From: Anaerolineae bacterium
GTDB taxonomy: Bacteria; Chloroflexota; Anaerolineae; DUEN01
Direction of reading: 5' to 3'
Length of the DNA: 64,000 nt
NCBI GenBank assembly: GCA_025060615.1
Contig: JANXBS010000019.1
Span: forward strand, 17,827-81,826
The notes under the pieces are model-generated. The model saw only the letters and a program-made list of their open reading frames with translations. It made no database searches and had not been told where the DNA came from. Shown one piece after another: positions 35,757 to 44,761 of this stretch (position 1 is the first letter of the stretch; each line of letters opens with the position of its first letter). Both the position numbers and the translations under genes were made by a program.

Positions 35757-35878
35757 TCAGGCCATCTCTCTTGCTCGGGTGACGATAAACGGATCCACCG
35801 GGTTGCGAGGCTGTGCTAGCTGCAGTCTTCGGGATGAACACGCTGCTGGCAGCGCTGGCTGTCCTCGTGCTGTCCTCG

Positions 35879-37426
35879 TCATCCAAGTTCATAGGAGTAA
35901 TAGCCAGATCGGCCAGCCGTGAGTTTGTTTAATGCCACGCCGAGGATGCGGGCCCCTACCTTGCTCAGCTCTTCACAGGCTTGTTGGGCGATCGGCTGAC
36001 GTGTCTCCTCGGCATCAATGACTAGCAGTACCCCATCGAGCTGACGAGCCAGCACTGCTGCATCGGTCACGGCCAGCACGGGCGGGCTATCGAAGATCAA
36101 GAGGTCTGCCTCCTGCTGAAGCCGCTGGATCAGTTCCTGCATGCGTTGAGAGCCTAGCAGCTCCAAGGGATTGGGCGGCAAGGGGCCGCTGGTAAACACA
36201 TACAGGTTTTCGACCTCGGTGGGCTGCACATACCCATCCGGCATTAGGTTTGTGTCGCTGAACAGCGCGGTCGTTAGCCCTACTGCATTCGGCAGATGGA
36301 AAAGCTTATGCAGCGTGGGCCGGCGCAGGTCGGTATCCACCAGGACCACCATCTGGCCGGTCTGGGCCATCACGATGGCCAGATTAGCCGCTATCGTGCT
36401 CTTGCCTTCGCGGGGGCCACTACTGGTGATCAGCAGCGTGCGGACTGGGCGATCCACACTGGAGAACTGGATGTTGATGCACAGGGTGCGATAGGCTTCG
36501 GCGATAGGCGACTTAGGACTTGTGTGCGCAATTAGCTGCTGCCCTTTGTCGTCAAAGCGGGCAATGGCTCCCAATGTCGGCAGATTTAGGACTCGCAAGA
36601 CCTCTTCCGGCGTTTTGATGGTGTCGTCCAGGTACTCGATTAGAAAAACGCTGCCCGAAGCCAGGATTGCCCCCATGATGGCGGCTAGCAACGTGTTGAG
36701 CAACGTGCGGGGGCGAACTGGATAGATCGGCACGTCAGCCGGCTCCGAGACCACGACATTGTTTACCAATTGCGCCTCAGACAGGCGAATCCCTTCATAG
36801 CTGCTTAAGAGATTCAAATAGCTGGCACGGTACTGTGTCAGATTGTTCTGAAGACGGTCCAGTTCCACCTGCTGAGCGGGAGTCTGCGGTGTGCCCAGAC
36901 GATTAATAGCCTCCCGAGCGTGAGCGATATCTTGCTGGAGGATCTCGATCTCGCGAGCTAGATTCTCCTCCGAGCTGGCGAAGCGGCTAGTCTGGATGCG
37001 CTGATTGTGCTCGATGAAGACCTCCGGCAGAGTGTTAGCGATGCGGGCTGCCAGCTCAGGGTTCGGATTTTTCACTTTTAGCCGGATCAACTGGGTGTCG
37101 AGGATGGGTTGGACGGTGATGTCCTTAACTAGCTCTATTGGCTCCATCGGAAGGCTTAAGCGCTCAATGACTTGCTCAAGCACAGGACGCATTTTGAGCA
37201 GCTCCGCGTAGGTGCGCGCCAAGCGTCCATCGGTGAAGATAGGAGTGTAGTCATTATAGATTAGGAGCGTGGCGGACGCTTCGTAGATCGGCGTACTGTT
37301 GTAGCTGATAGCTAAGGCGGTCCCACCGGCCAACAAAGTGCACAGCCCGATCAGCCAAAACCATCTCCAGATGATCGCTACGTACCGTCTAAAAGGTTGT
37401 GGTGATCTTCTTACGCTGACGATCAT
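35879..37426 (-). CDS. Wzz-type chain-length protein fused to BY-kinase (tyrosine autokinase)
   Basis: 515 aa. N-terminal Wzz domain with transmembrane helix FWLIGLCTLLAGGTALAIS near 23-41, periplasmic coiled coils, second helix TLLAAIMGAILASGSVFLIEYL near 245-266, then a cytoplasmic kinase with Walker A SSGPREGKSTIAANLA, Walker A' VVLVDTDLRRPTLHKL and Walker B LLIFDSPP. The C-terminus GYYSYELG is a Tyr cluster typical of autophosphorylation. Controls polymer length and export. ATG 37426 overlaps the sortase stop (ATGA), which decides the start over longer frames. Confidence 0.9.
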   Translation of the reverse strand: MIVSVRRSPQPFRRYVAIIWRWFWLIGLCTLLAGGTALAISYNSTPIYEASATLLIYNDYTPIFTDGRLARTYAELLKMRPVLEQVIERLSLPMEPIELVKDITVQPILDTQLIRLKVKNPNPELAARIANTLPEVFIEHNQRIQTSRFASSEENLAREIEILQQDIAHAREAINRLGTPQTPAQQVELDRLQNNLTQYRASYLNLLSSYEGIRLSEAQLVNNVVVSEPADVPIYPVRPRTLLNTLLAAIMGAILASGSVFLIEYLDDTIKTPEEVLRVLNLPTLGAIARFDDKGQQLIAHTSPKSPIAEAYRTLCINIQFSSVDRPVRTLLITSSGPREGKSTIAANLAIVMAQTGQMVVLVDTDLRRPTLHKLFHLPNAVGLTTALFSDTNLMPDGYVQPTEVENLYVFTSGPLPPNPLELLGSQRMQELIQRLQQEADLLIFDSPPVLAVTDAAVLARQLDGVLLVIDAEETRQPIAQQACEELSKVGARILGVALNKLTAGRSGYYSYELG

Positions 37427-38193
37427 GGTTTGGTTGATGGGCTTGTAGCCGATTTTTCGGCGTTCAGATGGGCCCTCACGATGACCCGGTGCGTGTTCGT
37501 CCACATGGGCCAGCAAGTGATCAATGTGAGCACTGGCCGGTCTGTGGGAGCCATCCAGCTGGCATTTTGCTTGCGTTCTTCTTCACTGGCACCCACATCC
37601 GGCAATAACAAAACCTGTTCTACCTCGTATACGTAGCGATGGCCATCAGCTGCGTATACGTGGATCTCGGAGCCCGGCCTCAGGCGCGGCTCCCGGCGAT
37701 CTATATCGCGGCTGATCTGTTCAAAGACCCTTCCCTTGGTATTGTGATGTCCAGAGATAACGACGTTACCGGCTTGACCAGGATTAGCGCTATTGACATG
37801 ATGGCCAGCGGCATTTTCGGCTGTCTGCCACTCGCTACGCCGTTGATCGCCTTGACCCACAATCCGCCAGGCTACTTCTACCACCGGCGTGTCAATCCCA
37901 AGGTCCGGGATGACCAGCCGGACAGGCGGGCTGTTAGGCGTCGCTGTTGGCTCGGGGGAGAGGACTTCCGGCACGGGTGTGGGTGTTGCGGTAGCGACAT
38001 CCGGCCTCGTCATCGGAGAAGCTGGAGTAGAGGTGAACGTAGGATATGCTGCTGGCCCGACGGGAGAGGGAGATGGCGCCGCTGGCGTCTGTGGCTTTTG
38101 CGTGGAGCAACCCATCAAAAGGACGACTAGTAACAGGAGAGATAAAACGGCTGCTTGATCAGCCCCTCCACACGGGCGACGACCGCAAATCAT
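37423..38193 (-). CDS. Sortase family lipoprotein
   Basis: 256 aa from ATG 38193, GGAGG 4 nt upstream. Lipoprotein signal with LMGC (Cys29), Pro/Thr-rich linker 30-90, sortase barrel about 91-250: VVISGHHNTKG with catalytic His149/150, TLITCWPMWTNTHRVIVRA with Cys227 and Arg236. Position of catalytic residues is canonical. First gene of a four-gene run with Wzz/kinase, flippase-like and GT2-sugar transferase genes. May attach LPxTG-like surface proteins such as that at 29771-30709. Confidence 0.88.
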   Translation of the reverse strand: MICGRRPCGGADQAAVLSLLLLVVLLMGCSTQKPQTPAAPSPSPVGPAAYPTFTSTPASPMTRPDVATATPTPVPEVLSPEPTATPNSPPVRLVIPDLGIDTPVVEVAWRIVGQGDQRRSEWQTAENAAGHHVNSANPGQAGNVVISGHHNTKGRVFEQISRDIDRREPRLRPGSEIHVYAADGHRYVYEVEQVLLLPDVGASEEERKQNASWMAPTDRPVLTLITCWPMWTNTHRVIVRAHLNAEKSATSPSTKP

Positions 38194-38274
38194 AAGGCCT
38201 CCGACTTCTTGGACGGGTTTTTTACACCAGCATCTCTGAGCGCCCACCACGCTTATCTGCTTGCGGTGAGCTGT

Positions 38275-38303
38275 ATTGTAGTTCACCTGCTGCGAAAAGG
38301 CAA
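38275..38303 (-). promoter_or_regulatory. Promoter of the sortase-exopolysaccharide operon
   Basis: Minus strand TTGCCT (38303-38298), 17 nt, TACAAT (38280-38275), leader of about 75 nt to ATG 38193. Divergent from the tRNA promoter starting 31 bp away. Confidence 0.55.
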
Positions 38304-38333
38304 GGCCAACAGGCGTTTGGAATGCTAAAGCAA

Positions 38334-38363
38334 TTGACAGATCAGCACGTCCTTCGGTATAAT
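38334..38363 (+). promoter_or_regulatory. Consensus promoter of tRNA-Val
   Basis: TTGACA at 38334-38339, 18-nt spacer, TATAAT at 38358-38363. Both boxes are 6/6. The tRNA begins 10 nt after the -10. Confidence 0.75.
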
Positions 38364-38372
38364 ATCCGTGTA

Positions 38373-38446
38373 GGGCGAATAGCTCAGGTGGAACGAGCGC
38401 CTCGCTTACACCGAGGAGGTCGCAGGTTCGAGCCCTGCTTCGCCCA
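38373..38446 (+). tRNA. tRNA-Val (anticodon TAC)
   Basis: 74 nt. Acceptor GGGCGAA / TTCGCCC, D stem GCTC / GAGC with AGGTGGAAC loop, anticodon stem CCTCG / CGAGG with loop CTTACAC (anticodon TAC at 38407-38409), 5-nt variable region, T stem GCAGG / CCTGC with TTCGAGC loop, discriminator A 38446. CCA is not encoded. All four stems pair perfectly. Confidence 0.95.
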
Positions 38447-38605
38447 TGATCAGGTCGCTTAGCTGTGCCAGGTTGCATAGTTAGGCGGCCTTTGTTTTTA
38501 AGCGCTAGTGCGTGATCTGACGGATGCTATTGGGGCATTTGTAAGCGGCTGCATCTGTTACTTCGCAAGCAATGGCTAGTACTTTTCAGACAAGCCATAA
38601 GAGGG

Positions 38606-41185
38606 TTACTCGATCTCAGCTGCAATGAGTGAACGTGCTAATGCTTCTTCCTCCTCTCGGCTGTTGACCTTTCCATCTAGACGGGCATCCAGCAGAGCCT
38701 CCAGGATGCGACGGTAGGCAGGGCCGGGCTTCAGCCCCATACGACGTAGATCGTGCCCATCCAATTCTGTAGTCACCTGGGCCAGATGCTGTTCGAACTG
38801 GTCCACGCGCTGCCGCGCCAGCCATGAGTCGGTCGCTGCGCGGAAGACCAGGCGAGCAGCCGGGCCGGCTGGTGCCAGGATGCGATAGATCTGGCTAGGG
38901 CAAAGGTGATTCTCTGTGAGCTGCGCTTCTTGCGCACGCAGATGACGAGTTCGTTCAATTAGCCCACGCGCTCGCGAGTCAAAACGCAACCGCTGCATGA
39001 TCCCTTCCTGCTCCGAGATATCCAGGCGGTAGAGCCACAGCGCCCAGTAGAGGTGCTCGATGGCAACAGGTGGCTCACGGCTAGTCAGTGCCGCGCGCAA
39101 CGCCTGAAATCGCTCGGCTAGCCACGAGTCGTAGCGCAGTGCAGGATGGATGTGGGGCAACACTCCCAGGCCGGCCAGGCGGGCCAACGCTCGTTCCGGT
39201 TCTGGCTCCCGCAGGATCAGGATAAGCTCGTTTCGGATGCGCTCGCCGCTCACCCGCTCCAACAGCTCTAGCGCGTTGCCGATCAGCTCCTCTGTGCGCG
39301 GCTCGATGCGAAAGCCCAGGCGCTGCTCCAAGCGAACGGCGCGCAGGATACGGGTGGGATCCTCCACGAAGCTCAGGCTGTGCAGCACCCGGATAAGCCC
39401 CTCCTGCAGATCACGCTCGCCGCCGTAAAAGTCGAGAAGCTCACCCCAGCGATCCGGGTCTAGTCGGATGGCCAGGGTGTTGATCGTGAAATCGCGGCGA
39501 TGCAAATCCTGCTTGATATTGGATCGTTCGACCGTGGGCAAGGCAGTGGGGTGTTCGTAGAACTCGGTGCGGGCGGTGACGAAGTCAAGCGAAGGGATGG
39601 GGTTCGGCCCATAAATTCCTTCTTCGGGCAGAATCCACTTGGCTGTGCCGAACCGCTTATGGCCGCGCACTCGCCCTCCCCAGCGTTGGGCCAACTCGTG
39701 TGCCAGGCGAATGGCATCTCCCTCCACTACTAGATCGAGGTCCAGATTGGGAATATCCAGCAGCAGATCGCGCACGAAACCGCCCACGGCGTAAATGGGA
39801 TAGCCCAGCTCCTGCGCGACGCGTCCCACCTCCTGTAGTAGGGCGTGAAGGGACGCTGGCAAGGCGGCCTTCAGACGCGACGCCAGCGTTCGCGCGTGGC
39901 CAGGCGGCAAGGCCCACGTCTTGATCAGGTCCGTGCGTGTGACGATACCCAAGAGGCGGCCATCCTCCGAGGAGACGACCGGGATCTGGCCCCAGCCGTG
40001 CTCGATCATCAAGGCTTGCAGGCGCTGCACCGAGTCCTCCGGATGAACGACGACCGTTCCGGAATGCATGATCTGGCGCACCGGCACGTTGCTCAGCTTG
40101 TGATGCAAAGCTCGGTCCACTTGGCGGCGGGTGAGCATGCCGACGATCTGGCCATCCTCGGTCACCACAGGGAACCCCTCGAACCCGTAGCGCTGCATCC
40201 GCTCGGCCGCCTCGGCCACCGTAGTGTCTGGCGTCACCGTCTGCGGCTGCCCGTGCGACATGATCTGGGCCACCGTGACGGCTGGCCGCACGTGTTTCTG
40301 CAGGAGCTCTATCAGCCGTTGTTCGGCCTGCTTCAAGGAGATGTCGCGCAGGACAGCCGCTGCCGCTCGGCTATGCCCGCCTCCGCCTAGCTCCTGAGCA
40401 ATGGCGCCCACGTCAATCGCCTCAGAAGTGCTGCGTGCCACCAGTTGAATGCGATCTCCCTGATCTACGAGCAAAAAGAGGCCCTCCGGCTCGTACAGAT
40501 CGCGCAGTTTATGGGCGAGCACAGAGACTTCGTTCACATATTGATTCGACCGCGCAGTGGCGATGATGACGGGATGGCCGGCGAAGTCGTAGGGGTGGCT
40601 GTGCTCCGCCAGTTGCTGATACAATGCCCACTGTTCGGGGGTGATGGGATGATGCAGAAAGCGGTTGACCACGTCGAGGTTCGCACCGTGCTCCAGCAGC
40701 CAGGCCGCACAGCGCGCATCCCGTGACGTGGTCGTGCCATAGGTGAGGGAGCCAGTGTCCTCGTAGATGCCAAGCAGAAAGAGGGTGGCTTCCAGAGGCG
40801 TCACTGGGATATGGCGTTCGGCGATCTGTTCCACCAGCAGCGTGGTGGTCGAGCCGATCTCTTCACCCCAGAACTGCCAGCCAGCCGGCAGCGGCTCCTG
40901 CTTGGGATGGTGGTCAATGAACTGGCCAGTAGTATGAGGGCCCATCCGGCGCAAGGGCTGAAACGTTTGCGTGTCCACGGCGATAGCATGATCAATGCGC
41001 ATTCGTGGGAGTTCGTCGACATGACGGAAGGGGAGCACATCCCGATGCAAGAGGATAAAGTCGCGCACGTTGCGGTTCATCTGGCGCGGCAGGACGGGAA
41101 TGGCGTCCGGGTGCAGCTTGTGCGCTGCTAACAGTGAAGCCACCGCGTCGAAATCCGCGTGTTCGTGCGTGAGGATCACCCGCAT
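38606..41185 (-). CDS. DHH phosphoesterase - CBS - tRNA nucleotidyltransferase/poly(A) polymerase fusion
   Basis: 859 aa from ATG 41185 (GAGG 6 nt upstream). Domains: DHH/DHHA1 about 1-310 (LTHEHADFDAVAS, DHHPKQ, GGGGHSRAAAAVL), two CBS domains about 315-430 (IMSHGQPQTVTPDTTVAEAAERM; IMHSGTVVVHPEDSVQRLQALM), nucleotidyltransferase head from about 450 with YAVGGFVRDLLLDIPNLDLDLVVEGDA carrying the catalytic Asp pair, then RNA-binding helices. Probably adds A (or CCA) to tRNA 3' ends; the DHH part may be nuclease or regulatory. This fusion is known from other phyla. The tRNA-Val lacking CCA lies downstream. Confidence 0.9.
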   Translation of the reverse strand: MRVILTHEHADFDAVASLLAAHKLHPDAIPVLPRQMNRNVRDFILLHRDVLPFRHVDELPRMRIDHAIAVDTQTFQPLRRMGPHTTGQFIDHHPKQEPLPAGWQFWGEEIGSTTTLLVEQIAERHIPVTPLEATLFLLGIYEDTGSLTYGTTTSRDARCAAWLLEHGANLDVVNRFLHHPITPEQWALYQQLAEHSHPYDFAGHPVIIATARSNQYVNEVSVLAHKLRDLYEPEGLFLLVDQGDRIQLVARSTSEAIDVGAIAQELGGGGHSRAAAAVLRDISLKQAEQRLIELLQKHVRPAVTVAQIMSHGQPQTVTPDTTVAEAAERMQRYGFEGFPVVTEDGQIVGMLTRRQVDRALHHKLSNVPVRQIMHSGTVVVHPEDSVQRLQALMIEHGWGQIPVVSSEDGRLLGIVTRTDLIKTWALPPGHARTLASRLKAALPASLHALLQEVGRVAQELGYPIYAVGGFVRDLLLDIPNLDLDLVVEGDAIRLAHELAQRWGGRVRGHKRFGTAKWILPEEGIYGPNPIPSLDFVTARTEFYEHPTALPTVERSNIKQDLHRRDFTINTLAIRLDPDRWGELLDFYGGERDLQEGLIRVLHSLSFVEDPTRILRAVRLEQRLGFRIEPRTEELIGNALELLERVSGERIRNELILILREPEPERALARLAGLGVLPHIHPALRYDSWLAERFQALRAALTSREPPVAIEHLYWALWLYRLDISEQEGIMQRLRFDSRARGLIERTRHLRAQEAQLTENHLCPSQIYRILAPAGPAARLVFRAATDSWLARQRVDQFEQHLAQVTTELDGHDLRRMGLKPGPAYRRILEALLDARLDGKVNSREEEEALARSLIAAEIE

Positions 41186-41193
41186 GGACCGCC

Positions 41194-41307
41194 TCAAGCC
41201 TCCTTAGGAGAATCCACTTCTAACGCTTTCGGTCCGAATGTCTCAATTGCTAGGGCCTCCTCGTATGAGTCACCTTCTCCGACCACGATGCCTTTCAGGC
41301 CGATCAT
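41194..41307 (-). CDS. Possible 37-aa small protein overlapping the operon junction
   Basis: ATG 41307 has GGGAGG 5 nt upstream and reads MIGLKGIVVGEGDSYEEALA, IETFGPKALEVDSPKEA, stop at 41194-41196, 8 nt before the next start codon. It overlaps the 3' end region of the ASKHA gene's transcript but not its reading frame. The GEGDSYEEALA run resembles HicB/UPF0150 proteins, so it could be a degraded HicB-like fragment; the resemblance is weak. Same strand as both flanking genes. Confidence 0.35.
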   Translation of the reverse strand: MIGLKGIVVGEGDSYEEALAIETFGPKALEVDSPKEA

Positions 41308-41326
41308 GCCATCCTCCCGAATGCCC

Positions 41327-43339
41327 TCAACGATTGCTTCCAGCGAGCTGGGCTCTTGCCAGGATCGGGTCCAGATGTGGGAATTCGTCGAACATGTGCG
41401 GCAGATAGATCGCGGTCATGAACTGATCTTGAAAATCCGGCTCGGCCGCTGTCTCAACGAACTCCACCCGGCGCGCGACCTCGGCCGCCTCTAGCCGCTT
41501 GCGCCGGTTGAGTAGGGCAATGCGCGCTCCGTCGCCAGCCGCGTTGCCCACTGCATACACGCGGCTCAGATCGCAATCGGGCAACATGCCGATGGTCATT
41601 GCCCGTTCCGGGTCAATGTAGCTGCCGAACGCGCCAGCTAGGATGATCCGGTCTACCCGTTCCACACCGCGACGACGCATCAGGATCCGCGCACTGGAGT
41701 ACAGCGCGGCCTTGGCAAGCTGGATCGCCCGCACATCGTCCGCATACAGAGCGATCTCCTGCCCTGTGCTGGTCTCATGCGGCCAAGCCAGCACAAACGA
41801 GGCCTGATTCCCCTGACGACGGAAACGCGGCGATGGGCAATCCGCCACAAAGTGGCCGCTCCGGTCAATCACGCCCGCCTTAAAGAGCTCGGCCACTGCT
41901 TCAATGATGCCGGAGCCGCAGATACCGCGCGCCTTCTCTGCGGGCGGCACCTCTTCCGTCCACTCGTCGCTCCAGCGCTGCTCGCCGATCACTCGGAAGC
42001 GCACCTCTAGTGTGTTGGGGTCTACCCGCACTCGCTCGATGGCGCCGAGGGCGGCGCGCATTCCATGGACGATCTGCGCTCCTTCGAAGGCAGGGCCGGT
42101 CGGGCTGGAGCAGCAGAGGAGGTGCTCCGAGTTCCCCAGCAGTAGTTCGCCGTTGGTGCCCACGTCAATGATCAAGACGATCTCGTTAGGTGAAACCTTG
42201 TGCGGCTCCTCGGCTAGGATGACGCCCACGTTGTCCGCGCCCACATAGCCGGCCTCGATGGGCAGGATATGCGCCATGGCGCCAGGCGCTAAAGCCAATC
42301 CCAGGTCACGAGCCTTGTAATCGAGAGGGCCATGCACCGCGGCCGGGAACGGCATCCCACCCAGCTCGCGAGGGTCAATGCCGAGCAAGATGTGGTGCAT
42401 GACCGTGTTGCCCACCAGCACGATCTCGGTGATGTCTTCCGGGGTGATGCCCGCCACGCGGGCGGCGCGGCCAGCTAGCTCGTTCAGGCTGGCAATGATG
42501 GCCCGATTCATGCGGGTTAGGCCCTCCGGCTCGCTGATGGCGTAAGACACACGTGAGAGCAGATCCTCCCCGTAGGTGACCTGCGGGTTCATGATCGCTT
42601 CGGAAGCCAGTACGGCACCTGTGCGCAGATCGCACAAGTAAGCAGCCACCGTGGTGGTGCCTACGTCTACGGCCAGGCCATAAGCACCCTCGTGGTATCC
42701 TGGCTGCACGCGAATCACCTCGCGCTCCTGCCAAATAGTACAAGTGATCCCACGCTGGCCTTGGCGAAGTGCCCGTTGCAGCCCGCGCAGCGCGGTGATG
42801 TCAATGGCCAGCTCTCGCAGGCCGAAGCGCGTCGCTAGCTCTCGCTGCGCTAGCTCCCATTCGCCGGTGGGCCGTTCTAGTGTCGGCGGCTCCACCTCTA
42901 CATAGCACAGTCGGATCGCTGGATCCAGCTCGATGCCCATCTCGCGGGCGGCTTTACGGATCACTTGCTTTCGCGCTTGGCTCTCCTCCGGCACGTGGAT
43001 CAGCAGGTCGCCACATACCATGGCCGAACACGAGAGGCGATGCCCCTGCTCAATGTCCAGCCCCTTGCGCTGGGCGTAGCGAGCCTCACGCTCTGAAACA
43101 GGAGAGACGTGATCCCGGCTGGAGTGGATGCCCAACTTGGGGAAAAACCCCTCCTCGATGACCACCCGGCATTTGCCACAGGTTTGACGTCCGCCGCAGA
43201 TGGATTCGATCTCCACCCCTAAGGAACGTGCTGCCTCCAGGATGGTGATCCCGGCTGGGACATATCCTTGGCGTCCGGCCGGTTGAAAGACGATCCGGTG
43301 GGCCCGGTGGTTATCGCCGCCTGTCATCTCTTTGGACAT
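41327..43339 (-). CDS. Ferredoxin-ASKHA (DUF4445) protein, corrinoid activation type
   Basis: 670 aa. N-terminal plant-type 2Fe-2S ferredoxin with Cys48, Cys54, Cys57 (CGGRQTCGKC) and a fourth Cys in HRLSCSAMVCGD, then a linker and a C-terminal ASKHA ATPase-like fold: GAYGLAVDVGTTTVAAYLCDL, VLIIDVGTNGELLLGN, GAFGSYIDPERAMTIGMLPD. Family members (RamA, RACo) reactivate Co(II) corrinoid proteins by ATP-dependent reduction. ATG 43339 with GAGAGG upstream is preferred; the frame's further extension (to 43543) has no homology. No corrinoid protein gene is adjacent. Confidence 0.85.
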   Translation of the reverse strand: MSKEMTGGDNHRAHRIVFQPAGRQGYVPAGITILEAARSLGVEIESICGGRQTCGKCRVVIEEGFFPKLGIHSSRDHVSPVSEREARYAQRKGLDIEQGHRLSCSAMVCGDLLIHVPEESQARKQVIRKAAREMGIELDPAIRLCYVEVEPPTLERPTGEWELAQRELATRFGLRELAIDITALRGLQRALRQGQRGITCTIWQEREVIRVQPGYHEGAYGLAVDVGTTTVAAYLCDLRTGAVLASEAIMNPQVTYGEDLLSRVSYAISEPEGLTRMNRAIIASLNELAGRAARVAGITPEDITEIVLVGNTVMHHILLGIDPRELGGMPFPAAVHGPLDYKARDLGLALAPGAMAHILPIEAGYVGADNVGVILAEEPHKVSPNEIVLIIDVGTNGELLLGNSEHLLCCSSPTGPAFEGAQIVHGMRAALGAIERVRVDPNTLEVRFRVIGEQRWSDEWTEEVPPAEKARGICGSGIIEAVAELFKAGVIDRSGHFVADCPSPRFRRQGNQASFVLAWPHETSTGQEIALYADDVRAIQLAKAALYSSARILMRRRGVERVDRIILAGAFGSYIDPERAMTIGMLPDCDLSRVYAVGNAAGDGARIALLNRRKRLEAAEVARRVEFVETAAEPDFQDQFMTAIYLPHMFDEFPHLDPILARAQLAGSNR

Positions 43340-43587
43340 ATCCGTTGTCCTCTCCGTGTGTGTTAATTTATGGAAGTCGGCCCTAGCCCATTGTACGGCA
43401 TGTTCGCAGGGCTGACAAGAAAAGAGACGGCTAAGGGAACGTCGCTGAAGATATGCCGAGCGGGACGGAAATTGGCTTGAGCAAGGCTGAGAGGGCATTG
43501 GATACGGGCAATTCATGGATTGCCCCTTCTTTTGCGTCCGCAAAGTAGGGATACGACCCTGCTGTGCTCTTACTTTTCAGACGCCCT
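43340..43587. other. Gap between LCP and ASKHA genes
   Basis: 248 bp upstream of the ferredoxin-ASKHA start. An open extension of that gene's frame covers part of it but shows no family homology. No convincing promoter or terminator seen. Confidence 0.35.
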
Positions 43588-44760
43588 CTAAGGAGCTGCC
43601 GTCAACACAGCAGTGGAAGTAATCTCGCCTATGTCGCTGGGAATGGCAGTGGGGAGGACGCGAGGAGCCGGCCGTGGTGGGCATTCCGTCTTGCCAGGGA
43701 GAGAGGCGAGCACCGGCTTTGCTTCGAACACATTGCCCAGCCATGCTTGAAGGGCCTGGGGATCGCGCAGGCGAAGGATATATGCGCCGCTCTCGGTGGT
43801 GATCGATTCCACCAGTGAGAAATCAAACGTCAGTCCGTGCACGTTCTCCGGTTTGAGCTGGAGGGCGAACTGAGCTAGGCGGATGATCTCGGGCAAAGTC
43901 AGGTCGGTTTGGACAGTGTCGCGGAAGGCCGCCCACAGCTCGGGCAGGCGCGGGATCACGTTGATCTGTAGGGCACGATCACGCAGTGCCCATAATAGCA
44001 TCTGCTGTCGGCGTGCCCGATCGAAATCGCTAGAATAGTAGCGAAAGGTGGCGAACCGGCGCGCGTTCTCACCGTTCAACCAATTCTCCCCTGCGGGCAG
44101 CGTCCACTCGGCCAAACCCGTAGGAGAATGGCTATCCGGCACGGCCTCGTACAACGTGCAGGGCAAGGTGACAGTAACGCCTCCCAGCGTGTCCACAATC
44201 CGCTCGAACTGCTGCATATTGATGCGCACGTAGTGCCGGAAATCCAGTCCTAATGTCTGGGTTAACACGCGACGCAGCAGAGCCGGTCCCCCACCTGGGT
44301 ACTTGGTGCTCTCGCCGATGTAGTCGACACGATTGATCCGCGCCTCACCTGTGCCGGGGATCTCTACGTACAGGTCACGCGGGATGCTGACCATTCCAAC
44401 GCGCCGCCCATTCCAGTCCACGGCGGCTAGCAGGATGGAATCTGTACGCCAATCTTTATCTCCTGGCCGTTGGTCAATGCCCAGGATGAGGTAATTGTCT
44501 GTCTCAATCCAGGGGCGTGGCGTGGGGGTAGGGGCTGGTGCTAGGTCACGTGGGATAGGGCGTGGTGGATTCGTAGGCACTGCCACCTCAGAGAAAGTGG
44601 CCCTAGCGGAGGTCGGCGACGGGACAAGCAGCGGGTGCAAGACGGAGAGGGTCCTATCGGAGCTTGTAAACTGCTGCGAAAGACAAGCTGCTCCCAGCAG
44701 CGGCAGGAAGAGCATAGCGATCACGACGACGAAGGCCCAACGCGAAGTTGACATAATCAC
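43588..44760 (-). CDS. LytR-CpsA-Psr (LCP) family protein, copy 1
   Basis: 390 aa. Signal peptide/TM (WAFVVVIAMLFLPLLGAACL), Pro/Thr-rich linker about 45-90, LCP domain from about 95: NYLILGIDQRPGDKDWRTDSILLAAVDWNGRRVGMVSIPRDLYVEIPG, YVRINMQQFERIVDTLGGVTV, RARRQQMLLWALRDRALQ. LCP proteins attach lipid-linked glycopolymers to peptidoglycan or other targets. GTG start 44760 has no ribosome site but lies 1 nt from the stop of copy 2, so translation is coupled. Last of three coupled genes. Confidence 0.88.
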   Translation of the reverse strand: MIMSTSRWAFVVVIAMLFLPLLGAACLSQQFTSSDRTLSVLHPLLVPSPTSARATFSEVAVPTNPPRPIPRDLAPAPTPTPRPWIETDNYLILGIDQRPGDKDWRTDSILLAAVDWNGRRVGMVSIPRDLYVEIPGTGEARINRVDYIGESTKYPGGGPALLRRVLTQTLGLDFRHYVRINMQQFERIVDTLGGVTVTLPCTLYEAVPDSHSPTGLAEWTLPAGENWLNGENARRFATFRYYSSDFDRARRQQMLLWALRDRALQINVIPRLPELWAAFRDTVQTDLTLPEIIRLAQFALQLKPENVHGLTFDFSLVESITTESGAYILRLRDPQALQAWLGNVFEAKPVLASLPGKTECPPRPAPRVLPTAIPSDIGEITSTAVLTAAP

Positions 44761-44761
44761 A

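Noticed and set aside
38194..38478. N-terminal extension of the sortase frame
   Set aside because: Lies across the tRNA-Val gene antisense; lipoprotein signal begins at ATG 38193 with GGAGG.
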